This document shows, one piece after another, positions 43,454 through 52,437 of a stretch of 64,000 nucleotides of DNA. Location: contig CAXNLE010000001.1 of assembly GCA_964203235.1 (NCBI GenBank), forward strand, positions 1,116,001-1,180,000, in the 5' to 3' direction. Position 1 is the first letter of the stretch. Each line of letters starts with the position of its first letter. Under the pieces are notes generated by a model. It saw only the letters and a list, made by a program, of their open reading frames with translations. It ran no database searches and was not told the DNA's origin. The translations under genes and the position numbers were made by a program. Source of the DNA: BACL27 sp964203235 (GTDB lineage: Bacteria; Actinomycetota; Acidimicrobiia; Acidimicrobiales; Ilumatobacteraceae).

Positions 43454-44283
43454 TTGCGAAATGGCTTATCGCCGAGAATTGTCGCGCGATGCATCACGCG
43501 ACGATGCGGCAAATAGTCAGCGTTGGCAAAATGTTGCGTCAACCGGTTATCCCAGAACGCCAAATCGTATGACTTCCACTTCCACTGCACTACAAACTCT
43601 GAGCGCGCAACGTGTGAAGTTAAAAACTGCAAAACTTCGGTGCTCTTATCGGGCGCAAGTTCAATAATCCGCGTTGTAAAAGATTGATTCACATAAATAC
43701 CGCGTTTGCCACTCACTGGGTGCGTGCGAACTACAGGGTGAATCGTCGGCGGATTATTCTTTCGCGCAGTTGCAAGTTGCTCTTGCGCCTCTGGCGAATC
43801 TCCATAGCGAGAATCAGTAAACGCCGCCGCCAGGTCGTGCTCAGCAGTTAAATCTTCGATCAGCGATTTATATTCGTCATCAAGTGCGTCATACGCGGCA
43901 ATGCAACTCGACCACAATGTGTCGCCACCACTCGGTGGTATCACGCGTGCCGAAAGTAACGAGCCCATCGGAGGGCACTCAATAAACGGCACATCCGTAT
44001 GCCAAGTATCGCTGTCGGGCGGATTCTTGACATTCGTATCGAGCACAATGATTTCTTCAACTTCTGGGTCATGCGGATAGACGGGATGTACATGGAGCGG
44101 TCCAAAATTGGCCGCAAGATCGCGGTGCTGGCGCGGGGTCAACGGCTGATTTTCGAAGAATAAAACATGATTCTCAACGAGCAATGCCGAAAGTTCAGAA
44201 CAGTGCGCGGGTGTCAATGGCTCGCAAAGATTGATCCCCGAAATCAACGCACCGATTGCAGGGGTTAAACGCTTGGCTTGCAT
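43450..44283 (-). CDS. TauD/TfdA-family Fe(II)/2-oxoglutarate dioxygenase
   Basis: A 277-residue enzyme with the iron motif HTD in DSDTWHTDVPF (about 93-103), a distal His in NRLTQHFANAD and the 2-oxoglutarate-binding Arg in HRRVMHRATI near the C-terminus. The family hydroxylates taurine, alkyl sulfates, 2,4-D or related substrates. A decarboxylase likely acting on a sulfonate lies at 62 kb but is not linked. Substrate not assigned. Confidence 0.9.
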   Translation of the reverse strand: MQAKRLTPAIGALISGINLCEPLTPAHCSELSALLVENHVLFFENQPLTPRQHRDLAANFGPLHVHPVYPHDPEVEEIIVLDTNVKNPPDSDTWHTDVPFIECPPMGSLLSARVIPPSGGDTLWSSCIAAYDALDDEYKSLIEDLTAEHDLAAAFTDSRYGDSPEAQEQLATARKNNPPTIHPVVRTHPVSGKRGIYVNQSFTTRIIELAPDKSTEVLQFLTSHVARSEFVVQWKWKSYDLAFWDNRLTQHFANADYLPHRRVMHRATILGDKPFRN

Positions 44284-44336
44284 AGGTTAAAACTAGTCGC
44301 ACTAGCATCTTTGGAAACAAAAAAAGGAGCCGAAAA

Positions 44337-45767
44337 ATGCATACATACGACAAGGTTTACATCAATGGCAAATGGGTGGCTCCGCAGGGCCAGGACAAAG
44401 CAATTGAAGTTTTTGACTCGACAAATGAGCAGGTCATGGCGACGATTCCATCCTGCAATGCACAAGATGTTGATGCCGCGGCCAAAGCTGCAGCCGCCGC
44501 ATTTTTGACCTGGTCTGCTCTTGATGTTGAGGAGCGCGCTAAATACATGAATCGCATCGGCGATGGCATCGCAGCACGGATGGATGAACTTGCTACAGCA
44601 ATTTCTCGCGAAACCGGCATGACCAAATTTCTCAGTCAGATGATTCAAGTCGGGCTACCAATTAATTCTTTCAAGCAAGCTGCAATTGTTGCAGAAAAAT
44701 TTGAGTACTCGCATGAACTCGGCTCATCACTTGTTGTGCGAGAGCCGATCGGTGTTGTTGGTTGCATAACTCCGTGGAACTATCCGTTGCACCAGATCAC
44801 CGCCAAGGTTGCTTTTGCAATGGCTGCTGGTTGCACAGTTGTTTTGAAGCCAAGCGAAATTGCGCCAATTGATGCATTCATCCTCGCTGAAATTATTGAC
44901 GAGATCGGCTTGCCAGCAGGCGTGTTCAATCTTGTAACAGGCACTGGGCCAGTTGTTGGTGAGGCACTCGCCGCTCACCCAAGTGTCGACATGATTTCTT
45001 TCACGGGTTCGACTCGTGCGGGCCGTCGCGTCTCACAAGTAGCTGCCGAGACTGTCAAAAAAGTAGCGCTTGAACTTGGTGGAAAATCAGCCAACATTAT
45101 TTGCGCCGATCTAGATGAAGCAACTTTTGCGAAAGCAGTTTCGTCGGGTGTTGGTGGAGCATTTTTGAATAGCGGACAAACCTGCCTCGCGCTTACTCGC
45201 ATGTTGGTGCCGCGGTCTCGTCTTGCCGAAGCAGAGACTCTTGCAGGTGCAGCAGCAACTGCAATGATCGTTGGAGATCCGTTTGAAAAAACAACTGCTC
45301 TCGGGCCTCTAGCTTCTGCCGCGCAACGCGACCGCGTTAACGGATACATCCAAAAAGGTATTGACGAGGGCGCCAAAGTTGTTGTTGGCGGTGTCGGAGT
45401 ACCAGAAGGTTGCGCGACCGGCTATTACGTCAAACCGACCGTATTTTCGAATGTCACAAATTCAATGACAATTGCGCGAGACGAAATCTTTGGTCCAGTG
45501 TTGAGCATCATTGCGTACGACACCGAAGAAGAAGCAATTCAAATTGCAAACGACACTGTTTATGGTTTGTCGGGTGCTGTTTGGGCGGCCGATAAAGATA
45601 AAGCGATTGCAATTGCGCGACGCATACGAACTGGCCAGATTGCAGTTAACGGTGGAGTGTTCAATATCAACGCACCTCTCGGTGGCTATAAGCAATCAGG
45701 CATCGGCCGCGAATATAGCGAATATGGTTTCGAAGAATTCCTCGAGATCAAGAGCATGCAACTCTAA
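44337..45767 (+). CDS. NAD(P)-dependent aldehyde dehydrogenase
   Basis: A 476-residue ALDH. The cofactor and catalytic parts are intact: GVVGCITPWNYPLHQ, SFTGSTRAGRRV, the general base in ALELGGKSANII, and the nucleophile Cys in NSGQTCLALTRM; EIFGPVLSIIAYDTEEEA follows. AAAAAAAGGAG precedes the ATG. Divergent from the TauD gene with 53 bp between starts. Substrate range cannot be told from sequence. Confidence 0.95.
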   Translation: MHTYDKVYINGKWVAPQGQDKAIEVFDSTNEQVMATIPSCNAQDVDAAAKAAAAAFLTWSALDVEERAKYMNRIGDGIAARMDELATAISRETGMTKFLSQMIQVGLPINSFKQAAIVAEKFEYSHELGSSLVVREPIGVVGCITPWNYPLHQITAKVAFAMAAGCTVVLKPSEIAPIDAFILAEIIDEIGLPAGVFNLVTGTGPVVGEALAAHPSVDMISFTGSTRAGRRVSQVAAETVKKVALELGGKSANIICADLDEATFAKAVSSGVGGAFLNSGQTCLALTRMLVPRSRLAEAETLAGAAATAMIVGDPFEKTTALGPLASAAQRDRVNGYIQKGIDEGAKVVVGGVGVPEGCATGYYVKPTVFSNVTNSMTIARDEIFGPVLSIIAYDTEEEAIQIANDTVYGLSGAVWAADKDKAIAIARRIRTGQIAVNGGVFNINAPLGGYKQSGIGREYSEYGFEEFLEIKSMQL

Positions 45768-46315
45768 GTCTTAATTAGGTCTTCGACATCGGCCGAGACA
45801 CCAAGATAAGAAGCCCAGTGTCGCAAATAATTGATATCTAAAGTTTGTGACGCAGCAATTTCAATGCAGTCGCGCCACTGAGTTTCTGATCGAGATTCAA
45901 ACCGCCATCGAAGTTTAGAAAGTACAACATCTTCGGGTGTTGCTACCCATGTTAAAACTCCAAGAATGTTTAGCTGCACACGCCTATCAAGACGTATTGA
46001 CTCAAACTTGTCGTCTGGTGAGCAAACGAATAGGTCGACTTTGCCTCCGGTTGCTGTGTGCAAAATATTGAAAGATCCACCAAATTCTGCAGCAAGTCGA
46101 GCTTCGTGAGCAGGCACATAAAGATCGTTGCCTTCTAGTGCGCTCAAAAATGCCTCCACTGAGTCACTCGAGATCACAGCGACGATATCGACATCGCGAG
46201 TAGATCTGGCTACACCCCACGCGCCCGCAGCTGTTGATCCAACAACTAAATATCGTGCAGATACATCCTCAAGCGCGAGAACTACAAGTCGAAAGGCGTA
46301 AACAAGATCAATCAA
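45764..46315 (-). CDS. Nucleotidyltransferase-fold protein (AbiEii/DUF6036-like), second gene of a pair
   Basis: A 183-residue protein with YLVVGSTAAGAWGVARSTRDVDIVAV, the nucleotidyltransferase GS(x)n and DxD pattern in its AbiEii-like form, a further acidic KVDLFVC strand, and a helical C-terminus (VVLSKLRWRFE). Such proteins occur as type IV-like toxin or nucleotidyltransferase partners. It overlaps the preceding small gene by 4 bp, implying coupling, and its end overlaps the ALDH end by 4 bp. Confidence 0.7.
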   Translation of the reverse strand: MIDLVYAFRLVVLALEDVSARYLVVGSTAAGAWGVARSTRDVDIVAVISSDSVEAFLSALEGNDLYVPAHEARLAAEFGGSFNILHTATGGKVDLFVCSPDDKFESIRLDRRVQLNILGVLTWVATPEDVVLSKLRWRFESRSETQWRDCIEIAASQTLDINYLRHWASYLGVSADVEDLIKT

Positions 46316-46584
46316 GTTGAAAGCGCGCTAGATTTCGAAACAATTTTGCTAGCGAGTTCATCGCCGTAGCGCGCCCGAACAAGTTCGACAAGAATCTGGT
46401 GATCGTTAAACTCTGGGTACCGCCGCCGCATTGAGGCGTCTTCCATAATCGCAAATTGATTTTGAATCTCTTCCCAAACTGCAATTCGCTGTTCGACAGT
46501 CATTGCGCCGACTGCCCCCATCTGCATCTGCCAAACTTCAGGCGACGTATCTGCCGGCACTGCAGATGGATTTTTACTGAACAT
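46312..46584 (-). CDS. Small partner of the nucleotidyltransferase gene
   Basis: A 90-residue helical protein with a conserved-looking end (MRRRYPEFNDHQILVELVRARYGDELASKIV). Small proteins of this kind precede AbiEii/DUF6036-type nucleotidyltransferases in many bacterial genomes and may be the antitoxin or adaptor; this is by pattern. Translationally coupled to the next gene (ATGA overlap). Confidence 0.6.
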   Translation of the reverse strand: MFSKNPSAVPADTSPEVWQMQMGAVGAMTVEQRIAVWEEIQNQFAIMEDASMRRRYPEFNDHQILVELVRARYGDELASKIVSKSSALST

Positions 46585-46659
46585 GTTTCAATTGTAGATG
46601 AAGATTGTTGCGGGGTTTTAGTGCCTGGCGGTCGCGGTTACTGCGCGACGAGATGCGAG

Positions 46660-48291
46660 CTATGCCGCGCGGTGGTGGCGGGCGACGCAAAGAATTTCGT
46701 CAATTAGTTCTGCAGAAATGGGATAACTAACTTCGGCTGGGTTTGGCGCAGATAAAAGTTCGGCTAAATCTAAATTAATTTGTGGTACAGCTGGATTAAA
46801 CGCGACACCGTCGACAAGAGTGCTCACCAGCAATCCCCGCTCAACCAAATGTGAAACTTTCCCAGAACCAATACTCAACTCACCCGCATCAACTAAATCA
46901 CGCACAGCCTGCACACGTTGCAAAATAGCCTCAAGCGCTTCAACTCGAGCCAACACAACTCCCGCTTCTTCAAATCGTTGAGCCTGTGAATGTGCGAGCA
47001 TCTTGGCGTTCAACTTGGCCACAACATCATCAGCTTTGCCCGACATCACATCGACGACTGATTGCACAACCTCGGCATAGGTTTCGGCATCCGCGGTACC
47101 CGAACATGGGCATTGCGCTAAACCCAATTGGGCCGCAGAACAAACGGGTGCATCAATCGGTGCACGATAGTTCTTGCCCATTCGCACAGTGCATCGACGA
47201 AGTGGCACTACAGATTCAATTGCGTCAACAAAATTGCGTGCCATTGATCGTGAAGGGATCGGACCAAGAAAAATATCACCTTCACCAGACTTTAAAGATT
47301 TAGTAACCATCAGCCGTGGCCAAACTTCTCCACGTGTCAAACGAACGTAGCAATATTTAGTAGCACGAGTAAAAGCATGGTTATAACGCGGTTGCAAGCG
47401 GGCAATCGCTCGCAACTCAAGAACCTCTGCCGAAAAGACATCTGGTGTCGAAATGAAGTGAATACTCTGCATTAATTTCAACAATGAGCCAACTTTGCGT
47501 CGTGAGTCTCCCGTGCCGAAATAACTTCGCACCCGCGCACGAATATTTGTTGCTTTGCCAACATAAAGAACTTCACCTTCGCCGTCAACAAAAAGATATA
47601 CACCTGGTCCGCGTGGTAGATCAATAGTCATCTTCAACTTGGCGGCCTGAGGGTGCGTGCCGATTTTTGACATCGCAGCAAAGTCATCCAAATCAAGAAC
47701 ACCAAAACCTGCTGCTCGCTCAATCAAATAGTGCAACAAATCGCCAGTTGCTAGCACATCGTTAATCGCGCGGTGACTCGGCTGATGCGCAAAACCCAAA
47801 CTTGATGCGAGTGTTGACAATTTGCAATTCTCAACTTCTCCACCCACAAGACGGCGCGCCAAACCAACGGTGTCAAGCACACGATTCGCCAATTTTTCTC
47901 GCCCGTCACGCACGAGCGCGGCGTTGATGAAACCAATATCAAACCTTGCATTGTGCGCAACCAAGACCGAGTCGCCAATAAATTCAAGCAAGTCATCAAG
48001 CACATCTTCAATCGCGGGCGCGTTGGTCACCATCGTGTCGGTAATACCAGTTAGCAAAACAATAAAAGAAGGAATCGCGCGCTGCGGATTAACCAGTGTC
48101 GTGAACCGCCCGACCTCTTCACCAGCGCGATACTTCACCGCACCGATTTCGGTTATTGCTTCGTATTCATTTGAGCCACCGGTGGTTTCGAGGTCAATCA
48201 CGCAAAACTCGACCTCGTGCAAGGCAAGAACTTCTAGATTCTCGCCATCTAGATTCTCGTCATCGGTTTCAACTAAAACGGTCATCGTCAC
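46660..48291 (-). CDS. DEDDh exonuclease fused to GIY-YIG endonuclease (Cho/UvrC-like)
   Basis: A 543-residue fusion. N-terminal RNase T/DnaQ-like domain (about 25-190) with FCVIDLETTGGSNEYEAITE (DEDDh ExoI), HNARFDIGFI and HRAINDVLAT. A GIY-YIG domain (about 225-310: RGPGVYLFVDGEGEVLYVGKATNIRARVRSYF) follows, and then a UvrC-like helical region with Cys pairs (CSAAQLGLAQCPC). This architecture is common in actinobacteria (Rv2191 type) and suggests a nucleotide-excision-like incision plus 3'-5' trimming role. Confidence 0.9.
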   Translation of the reverse strand: MTMTVLVETDDENLDGENLEVLALHEVEFCVIDLETTGGSNEYEAITEIGAVKYRAGEEVGRFTTLVNPQRAIPSFIVLLTGITDTMVTNAPAIEDVLDDLLEFIGDSVLVAHNARFDIGFINAALVRDGREKLANRVLDTVGLARRLVGGEVENCKLSTLASSLGFAHQPSHRAINDVLATGDLLHYLIERAAGFGVLDLDDFAAMSKIGTHPQAAKLKMTIDLPRGPGVYLFVDGEGEVLYVGKATNIRARVRSYFGTGDSRRKVGSLLKLMQSIHFISTPDVFSAEVLELRAIARLQPRYNHAFTRATKYCYVRLTRGEVWPRLMVTKSLKSGEGDIFLGPIPSRSMARNFVDAIESVVPLRRCTVRMGKNYRAPIDAPVCSAAQLGLAQCPCSGTADAETYAEVVQSVVDVMSGKADDVVAKLNAKMLAHSQAQRFEEAGVVLARVEALEAILQRVQAVRDLVDAGELSIGSGKVSHLVERGLLVSTLVDGVAFNPAVPQINLDLAELLSAPNPAEVSYPISAELIDEILCVARHHRAA

Positions 48292-48347
48292 AGGCTAAAC
48301 CGTCTACTTCACCTAATTAAGTTGAAAACTCAATAAGATAATATTTA

Positions 48348-49265
48348 GTGTTTGAAATTGCCCTAACAGTCTTGTCATGTCTAAAGGCTGGCACTCGCGC
48401 AGATGTTGCTTGGGTCGCTGATTATGAAGGCCCCGAGATCACCGGTCAAAACGGTGCGATTGCAATTACCCCTGGCGGCGGGAAAATGGGTTCTGTTCTT
48501 TCAAATGCAATTGATGGTCAATTAATTGATCATGCGCGTAGACAGGTTACCGACGGTCAGATACTTAGTTTTTCAATTAGCGGTGTTGATGCGCTTATTA
48601 ACGGTGTGCCCGAAGGTGGCAAAGCAACTTGCGTTTGTGTGCCAGCAAGTGAACTGCCGTCAGAAATTTGGCCAGCACTAATCGAGCGCAATCCAATTTG
48701 CATTGCTTGCGAGATAGGCACAAATTCAATTACTAATTTTAATTTTTATACTTCTAAAACAATTTCTAATGCGCCGCAAATCGCCACTGAACTATTTGCC
48801 AAAGGTACTACCGGCTCATTAATTGAAGGCAAGTTAATTGTCTCTGTGTGGTTTCCAATCACAAGACTCGTGATCGCTGGGCTTGGCCCAATTGCAGAAG
48901 CCCTAGATTCGGTTGCGCAATTAATTGGGTGGAATGTTTCGATGGCAGGAAATCCTGATATTTCAACTGGGATGATTATGGGACTCTCACCAGTCGATGC
49001 CACGGTAATCATGCATCACAATGTTGAAGATGCTGGTCGCGCACTCTCAAGCGCCCTAGATAGTCGCGTCGGATATATCGGTGCTGTTGGATCCAAAACA
49101 ATGCAAGTCACCAGAGCCAATTGGCTTGCCTATCGTGGCTATTCGGATATCTCAAGAATTTATGGCCCAGCCGGTCTGCCGATTGGCGCGAAATCACCGT
49201 CAGAGATCGCAATCTCCATCCTCGCTGAAGCTATGAGCGCAATCAACCTGCGAAAATCTGCGTAA
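48348..49265 (+). CDS. CoxF/XdhC-like CO dehydrogenase maturation protein
   Basis: A 305-residue XdhC/CoxI-family protein with two regions: N-terminal (ADYEGPEITGQNGAIAITPGGG) and a Rossmann-like C-terminal domain (LVIAGLGPIAEALDSVAQLIG, YIGAVGSKTM). In Oligotropha, CoxF is needed, with CoxE, for copper insertion into the CO dehydrogenase active site. It heads the plus-strand cox arm ahead of CoxD and CoxE. GTG start, with TAATAT six nt upstream and no Shine-Dalgarno, so the transcript could be leaderless. Confidence 0.8.
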   Translation: MFEIALTVLSCLKAGTRADVAWVADYEGPEITGQNGAIAITPGGGKMGSVLSNAIDGQLIDHARRQVTDGQILSFSISGVDALINGVPEGGKATCVCVPASELPSEIWPALIERNPICIACEIGTNSITNFNFYTSKTISNAPQIATELFAKGTTGSLIEGKLIVSVWFPITRLVIAGLGPIAEALDSVAQLIGWNVSMAGNPDISTGMIMGLSPVDATVIMHHNVEDAGRALSSALDSRVGYIGAVGSKTMQVTRANWLAYRGYSDISRIYGPAGLPIGAKSPSEIAISILAEAMSAINLRKSA

Positions 49266-49325
49266 GCCACAGACACTACGTCTTAGTTATAGTTGAAGTA
49301 CCTGTTAACACGACGGAGCACAAAA

Positions 49326-49583
49326 ATGACTGATGAATCTGAGAGTGCGAAAGCAACATTAAAATCGCTTTGGGCAAGCACAGAGCCTGCCGAATTTGCT
49401 GTTGACGAAGACTGCTCGCCAACGAAGTCTTGTAAAAATATGAAAGACATTACTTTTGATGGCTTTGCCGAACCGGGCAGTGACCTTCGAACAGCATGGA
49501 AGCAAAAACTCGCACGTGAAGGAAAACTTAGAACTTCTAGTGACTCAATTCGCAATTTAGTTCTTGGTGCAGAGACCGAGTGA
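49326..49583 (+). CDS. Small conserved-looking protein in the cox maturation operon
   Basis: An 85-residue protein from MTDESESAKA with GGAG before the ATG. It contains a Cys pair in DCSPTKSCKNM (about 30-40), then DITFDGFAEPGSDLR and a Lys/Arg-rich helical end. I do not recognise a family. Its position between the XdhC-like gene and CoxD on the same strand makes a role in CODH maturation likely; the CxxxxxC pair could bind metal (inference). Confidence 0.6.
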   Translation: MTDESESAKATLKSLWASTEPAEFAVDEDCSPTKSCKNMKDITFDGFAEPGSDLRTAWKQKLAREGKLRTSSDSIRNLVLGAETE

Positions 49584-49632
49584 TCTGATTCGGCGCTCAG
49601 AAATAACTAACTTAAAAAGCGCGACAAACTAA

Positions 49633-50511
49633 ATGTCAAAGTCACTTCCAAATTCAGTTACCGAATTAACTGAACAACTTCGCGTCGCTGGCTATCTTTC
49701 TGATCGCGGTCTTTCAACCGCGCTACATATTTCGCTTCAACTTGGCCGACCACTTCTTCTTGAAGGCGAAGTTGGCGTTGGTAAAACAGAACTCGCTAAA
49801 GTTCTGGCGCAACTTCTCGATCGAAGATTAATTCGACTTCAGTGCTACGAAGGCATTGACACAAATCAAGCACTTTATGAGTGGGACTATGCCCGCCAGA
49901 TGTTGCAAATTCGCGCTCTCTCTGAAGCAAAACTCACTGAAGATAAAACCGTAAAAGGTTTATTTAGTTCGGAGTTTCTACTTGAACGACCGCTTCTAGA
50001 AGCAGTTCGCGCCGGCGATTCGTGCGTTCTACTGATCGACGAAGTTGATCGGGCCGATGACGAGTTTGAAGCATTTCTATTAGAACTTTTATCAGATTTT
50101 CAAATATCAATTCCTGAAATCGGCACAATTAAGGCAGTGACTCGACCAATAGTGATTCTGACGTCTAATCGAACTCGCGAACTTCATGACGCATTAAAAC
50201 GTCGTTGTCTCTACCATTGGATCGGATATCCAAGCCAAGAGCGAGAGACCGAAATCGTCACCACAAAATTAAAAGATGTCTCCGAGAAAATTGCCTCGAA
50301 AGTAGTTCAGGCAGTGAATCGCCTTCGCGAAATGGAACTTGCAAAACCCCCAGGTGTCGCAGAAACAATTGACTGGGTTGAGTCAATCAAGATTATCGGT
50401 GCAAACGAATTTACCGTCAGCGTTGCTGAAGATACTTTAGGCGCTGTCCTAAAAGATCGCGAAGACCTTGAACTTGTTCGCGAAAACATTTCTTCGCTCG
50501 TCAACGAATAA
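49633..50511 (+). CDS. coxD: CoxD, MoxR-type AAA+ ATPase of CODH maturation
   Basis: A 292-residue MoxR-family ATPase: Walker A GEVGVGKTELAKV (about 41-53), Walker B VLLIDEVDRAD, sensor 1 ILTSNRTRELHDALKRRC. In O. carboxidovorans CoxD is a membrane-associated chaperone that drives sulfuration of the Mo site. It is directly followed (9 bp) by the VWA partner CoxE, the usual MoxR-VWA pairing. Confidence 0.92.
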   Translation: MSKSLPNSVTELTEQLRVAGYLSDRGLSTALHISLQLGRPLLLEGEVGVGKTELAKVLAQLLDRRLIRLQCYEGIDTNQALYEWDYARQMLQIRALSEAKLTEDKTVKGLFSSEFLLERPLLEAVRAGDSCVLLIDEVDRADDEFEAFLLELLSDFQISIPEIGTIKAVTRPIVILTSNRTRELHDALKRRCLYHWIGYPSQERETEIVTTKLKDVSEKIASKVVQAVNRLREMELAKPPGVAETIDWVESIKIIGANEFTVSVAEDTLGAVLKDREDLELVRENISSLVNE

Positions 50512-50520
50512 AACTTCGCA

Positions 50521-51654
50521 ATGACAGTCGGCACCGAATTCGTCGACGTACTTATTGAGTTTGGTGACGAACTACGCGACGCCGGTATCGCAGTTGGCAC
50601 GGGTGATGCAATGACTTATGTGCAAGCAGTTTCACTCTTGAACCCTGCAGATTTGGGCGACGTTTATTGGGCTGGTCGCGGCACTTTAGTTAGCCGACGC
50701 GATTTGATCCCCACTTACGATCGTGTGTTCAAAAATTTCTTTTTAGATGTAGAAACTCAGGGCGATAGCGAGTTGAAGGCCATGATGCGCGCGACAACAA
50801 GTACTGCAGCAACTCTTGAAGTACCTTCGCCTGACCCAGGTGAAGGCGAAGAAAGTAACGAAGAAGAAGCACAACTTGGATATATGGCGTCGGGCGCACA
50901 GGTTTGGCGAAACAAGGCATTTGCGGCTTGTACTGATCAAGAATTAGCAACAATCAGACGCATCGTCTCTGACATCAAACTGACTCCGCCCCGCCGACGC
51001 ACACGTCGAACCATGACTGCAAAAAATGGACCACGACTTGACCCGCGTCGAATGGCACGAGAAACAATGCGATCGCATGGCAACCCAACACGATTGTTCC
51101 GGCAAAAGCGCAGACTTCGAATTCGCCCGCTCGTATTTATTTTGGATGTCTCTGGTTCGATGTCTGACTATTCGCGCAATCTTTTACAGTTTGCATATTC
51201 TGCTCGACGAGCCGCCGACAAAGTTGAAGTATTTTGCTTTGGCACGCGTCTCACCCGAATTACTCGATCACTTGATCGCCGCAAACCTGACGATGCGCTT
51301 AACTTGGCCGCCACGGCCGTGTTTGACTGGGATGGCGGCACTCGCATTGGTCAGTCGCTTGACCAATTCATCAAACGGTGGGGTCGTCGTGGATTAAGTC
51401 GCGGCTCGATAGTCGTGATCTGCTCAGACGGGCTTGATCGTGGAGATCCTGCGCTACTTGAGGCATCTATGGAAAAACTCTCGCGTCTCTCACACAGAAT
51501 TGTTTGGATGAACCCACATAAAGGAGACGTCAAAGACTTTCGACCAAACTCGCTTGGGATGATGGTCGCTGACCCATTTATTGACGAGATCTTCTCTGGA
51601 CATAACTTGGCAAGTCTCGAACAATTCGCAGAAAAACTTCGAGAATTGCGATAG
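50521..51654 (+). CDS. coxE: CoxE, VWA-domain CODH maturation protein
   Basis: A 377-residue protein: N-terminal helical region, an acidic linker (DPGEGEESNEEEA, about 105-118), a basic hinge (TPPRRRTRRTM), and a C-terminal von Willebrand A domain with the MIDAS motif in FILDVSGSMSDYSRN and a Thr/Asp-containing CSDGLDRGDP. CoxE works with CoxD; in Oligotropha it is required for copper insertion. Same operon as CoxD and the following small genes. Confidence 0.92.
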   Translation: MTVGTEFVDVLIEFGDELRDAGIAVGTGDAMTYVQAVSLLNPADLGDVYWAGRGTLVSRRDLIPTYDRVFKNFFLDVETQGDSELKAMMRATTSTAATLEVPSPDPGEGEESNEEEAQLGYMASGAQVWRNKAFAACTDQELATIRRIVSDIKLTPPRRRTRRTMTAKNGPRLDPRRMARETMRSHGNPTRLFRQKRRLRIRPLVFILDVSGSMSDYSRNLLQFAYSARRAADKVEVFCFGTRLTRITRSLDRRKPDDALNLAATAVFDWDGGTRIGQSLDQFIKRWGRRGLSRGSIVVICSDGLDRGDPALLEASMEKLSRLSHRIVWMNPHKGDVKDFRPNSLGMMVADPFIDEIFSGHNLASLEQFAEKLRELR

Positions 51655-51663
51655 AAATTAATT

Positions 51664-51960
51664 ATGCGATACAGCGTTTCACTTCGTGCCGAAGGCGACA
51701 GAGTCATTGAACTTGCAGAAGTAGTCGAATTTGCCGATGCTGTTGCAATTCACTCTGGCATCGCGAGTGGTGTCAACACAATGTCTTATGGCGCTCAACT
51801 TGTTGTAGAGGCAGCCGATTCTGACTCAGCGGTTAAAACTGCAGTTGAATTATTTAACACTGCGGTGCAACGCGCATTGATGCCAGTTTGGCCAATCACC
51901 GAAGTAGAAGTGCTTGCCGAAGATGACGACTACGAAGAGTACCCAGGCGAATCAGAGTGA
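51664..51960 (+). CDS. Small alpha/beta protein following coxE
   Basis: A 98-residue protein with an N-terminal strand (MRYSVSLRAEG), a central ESxxxx-like region (AVKTAVELFNTAVQRA) and a strongly acidic tail (EDDDYEEYPGESE). It resembles a small double-stranded alpha/beta domain but no family is recognised. Its TGA overlaps the GTG of the next gene (GTGA), so it is co-translated. Confidence 0.55.
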   Translation: MRYSVSLRAEGDRVIELAEVVEFADAVAIHSGIASGVNTMSYGAQLVVEAADSDSAVKTAVELFNTAVQRALMPVWPITEVEVLAEDDDYEEYPGESE

Positions 51961-52385
51961 TCAGACTCGGGTCGCTAGCGGGTTATCCATTTGAAGGACC
52001 ACGAGCACTCGCCGGCTGGACAGCGCCGCCCATGGCAGCAGTCTGGGCGGTGATGTATAAGCCAAGCGAAACCAAACAAGACTTCGCAGTAATTTATGTC
52101 GACCATTCAGAAGATCTATCTAAAGAAGCGTTTCCATTTCGACACAGAGCTTTCCCGTGTTGGGCAAATCGAGCAGGATCAAAATTCAATTTATATATCT
52201 GCACCTACGAAGTGCCGGGTGGCTTAAAGTCTCACCGCGAACAAATCGCCAGAGAATTAATCAGCGTTTATAAACCGAGCTGTAATACAGATCAATACGA
52301 CCAATCATGGCGTTCAGAATGGATCGGCGAATATCAGGCACCAACCACTGGGCCACTAACAACAGATAGAGATCCAAACCAATAA
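51957..52385 (+). CDS. Small protein, last gene of the plus-strand cox arm
   Basis: A 142-residue protein starting at a GTG that overlaps the preceding stop. Rich in aromatic residues (MAAVWAVMYKP, FRHRAFPCWANRAG, FNLYICTYEVPGGLKSHREQ), reminiscent of small DUFs with a conserved Cys. Not recognised. It ends 52 bp before the convergent membrane-protein gene, with nothing obvious between. Confidence 0.5.
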   Translation: MIRLGSLAGYPFEGPRALAGWTAPPMAAVWAVMYKPSETKQDFAVIYVDHSEDLSKEAFPFRHRAFPCWANRAGSKFNLYICTYEVPGGLKSHREQIARELISVYKPSCNTDQYDQSWRSEWIGEYQAPTTGPLTTDRDPNQ

Positions 52386-52437
52386 CACCGAAGTGTCAAG
52401 GGTGCTACGAACAACGGTCACCCATTTTTAAATCGTG

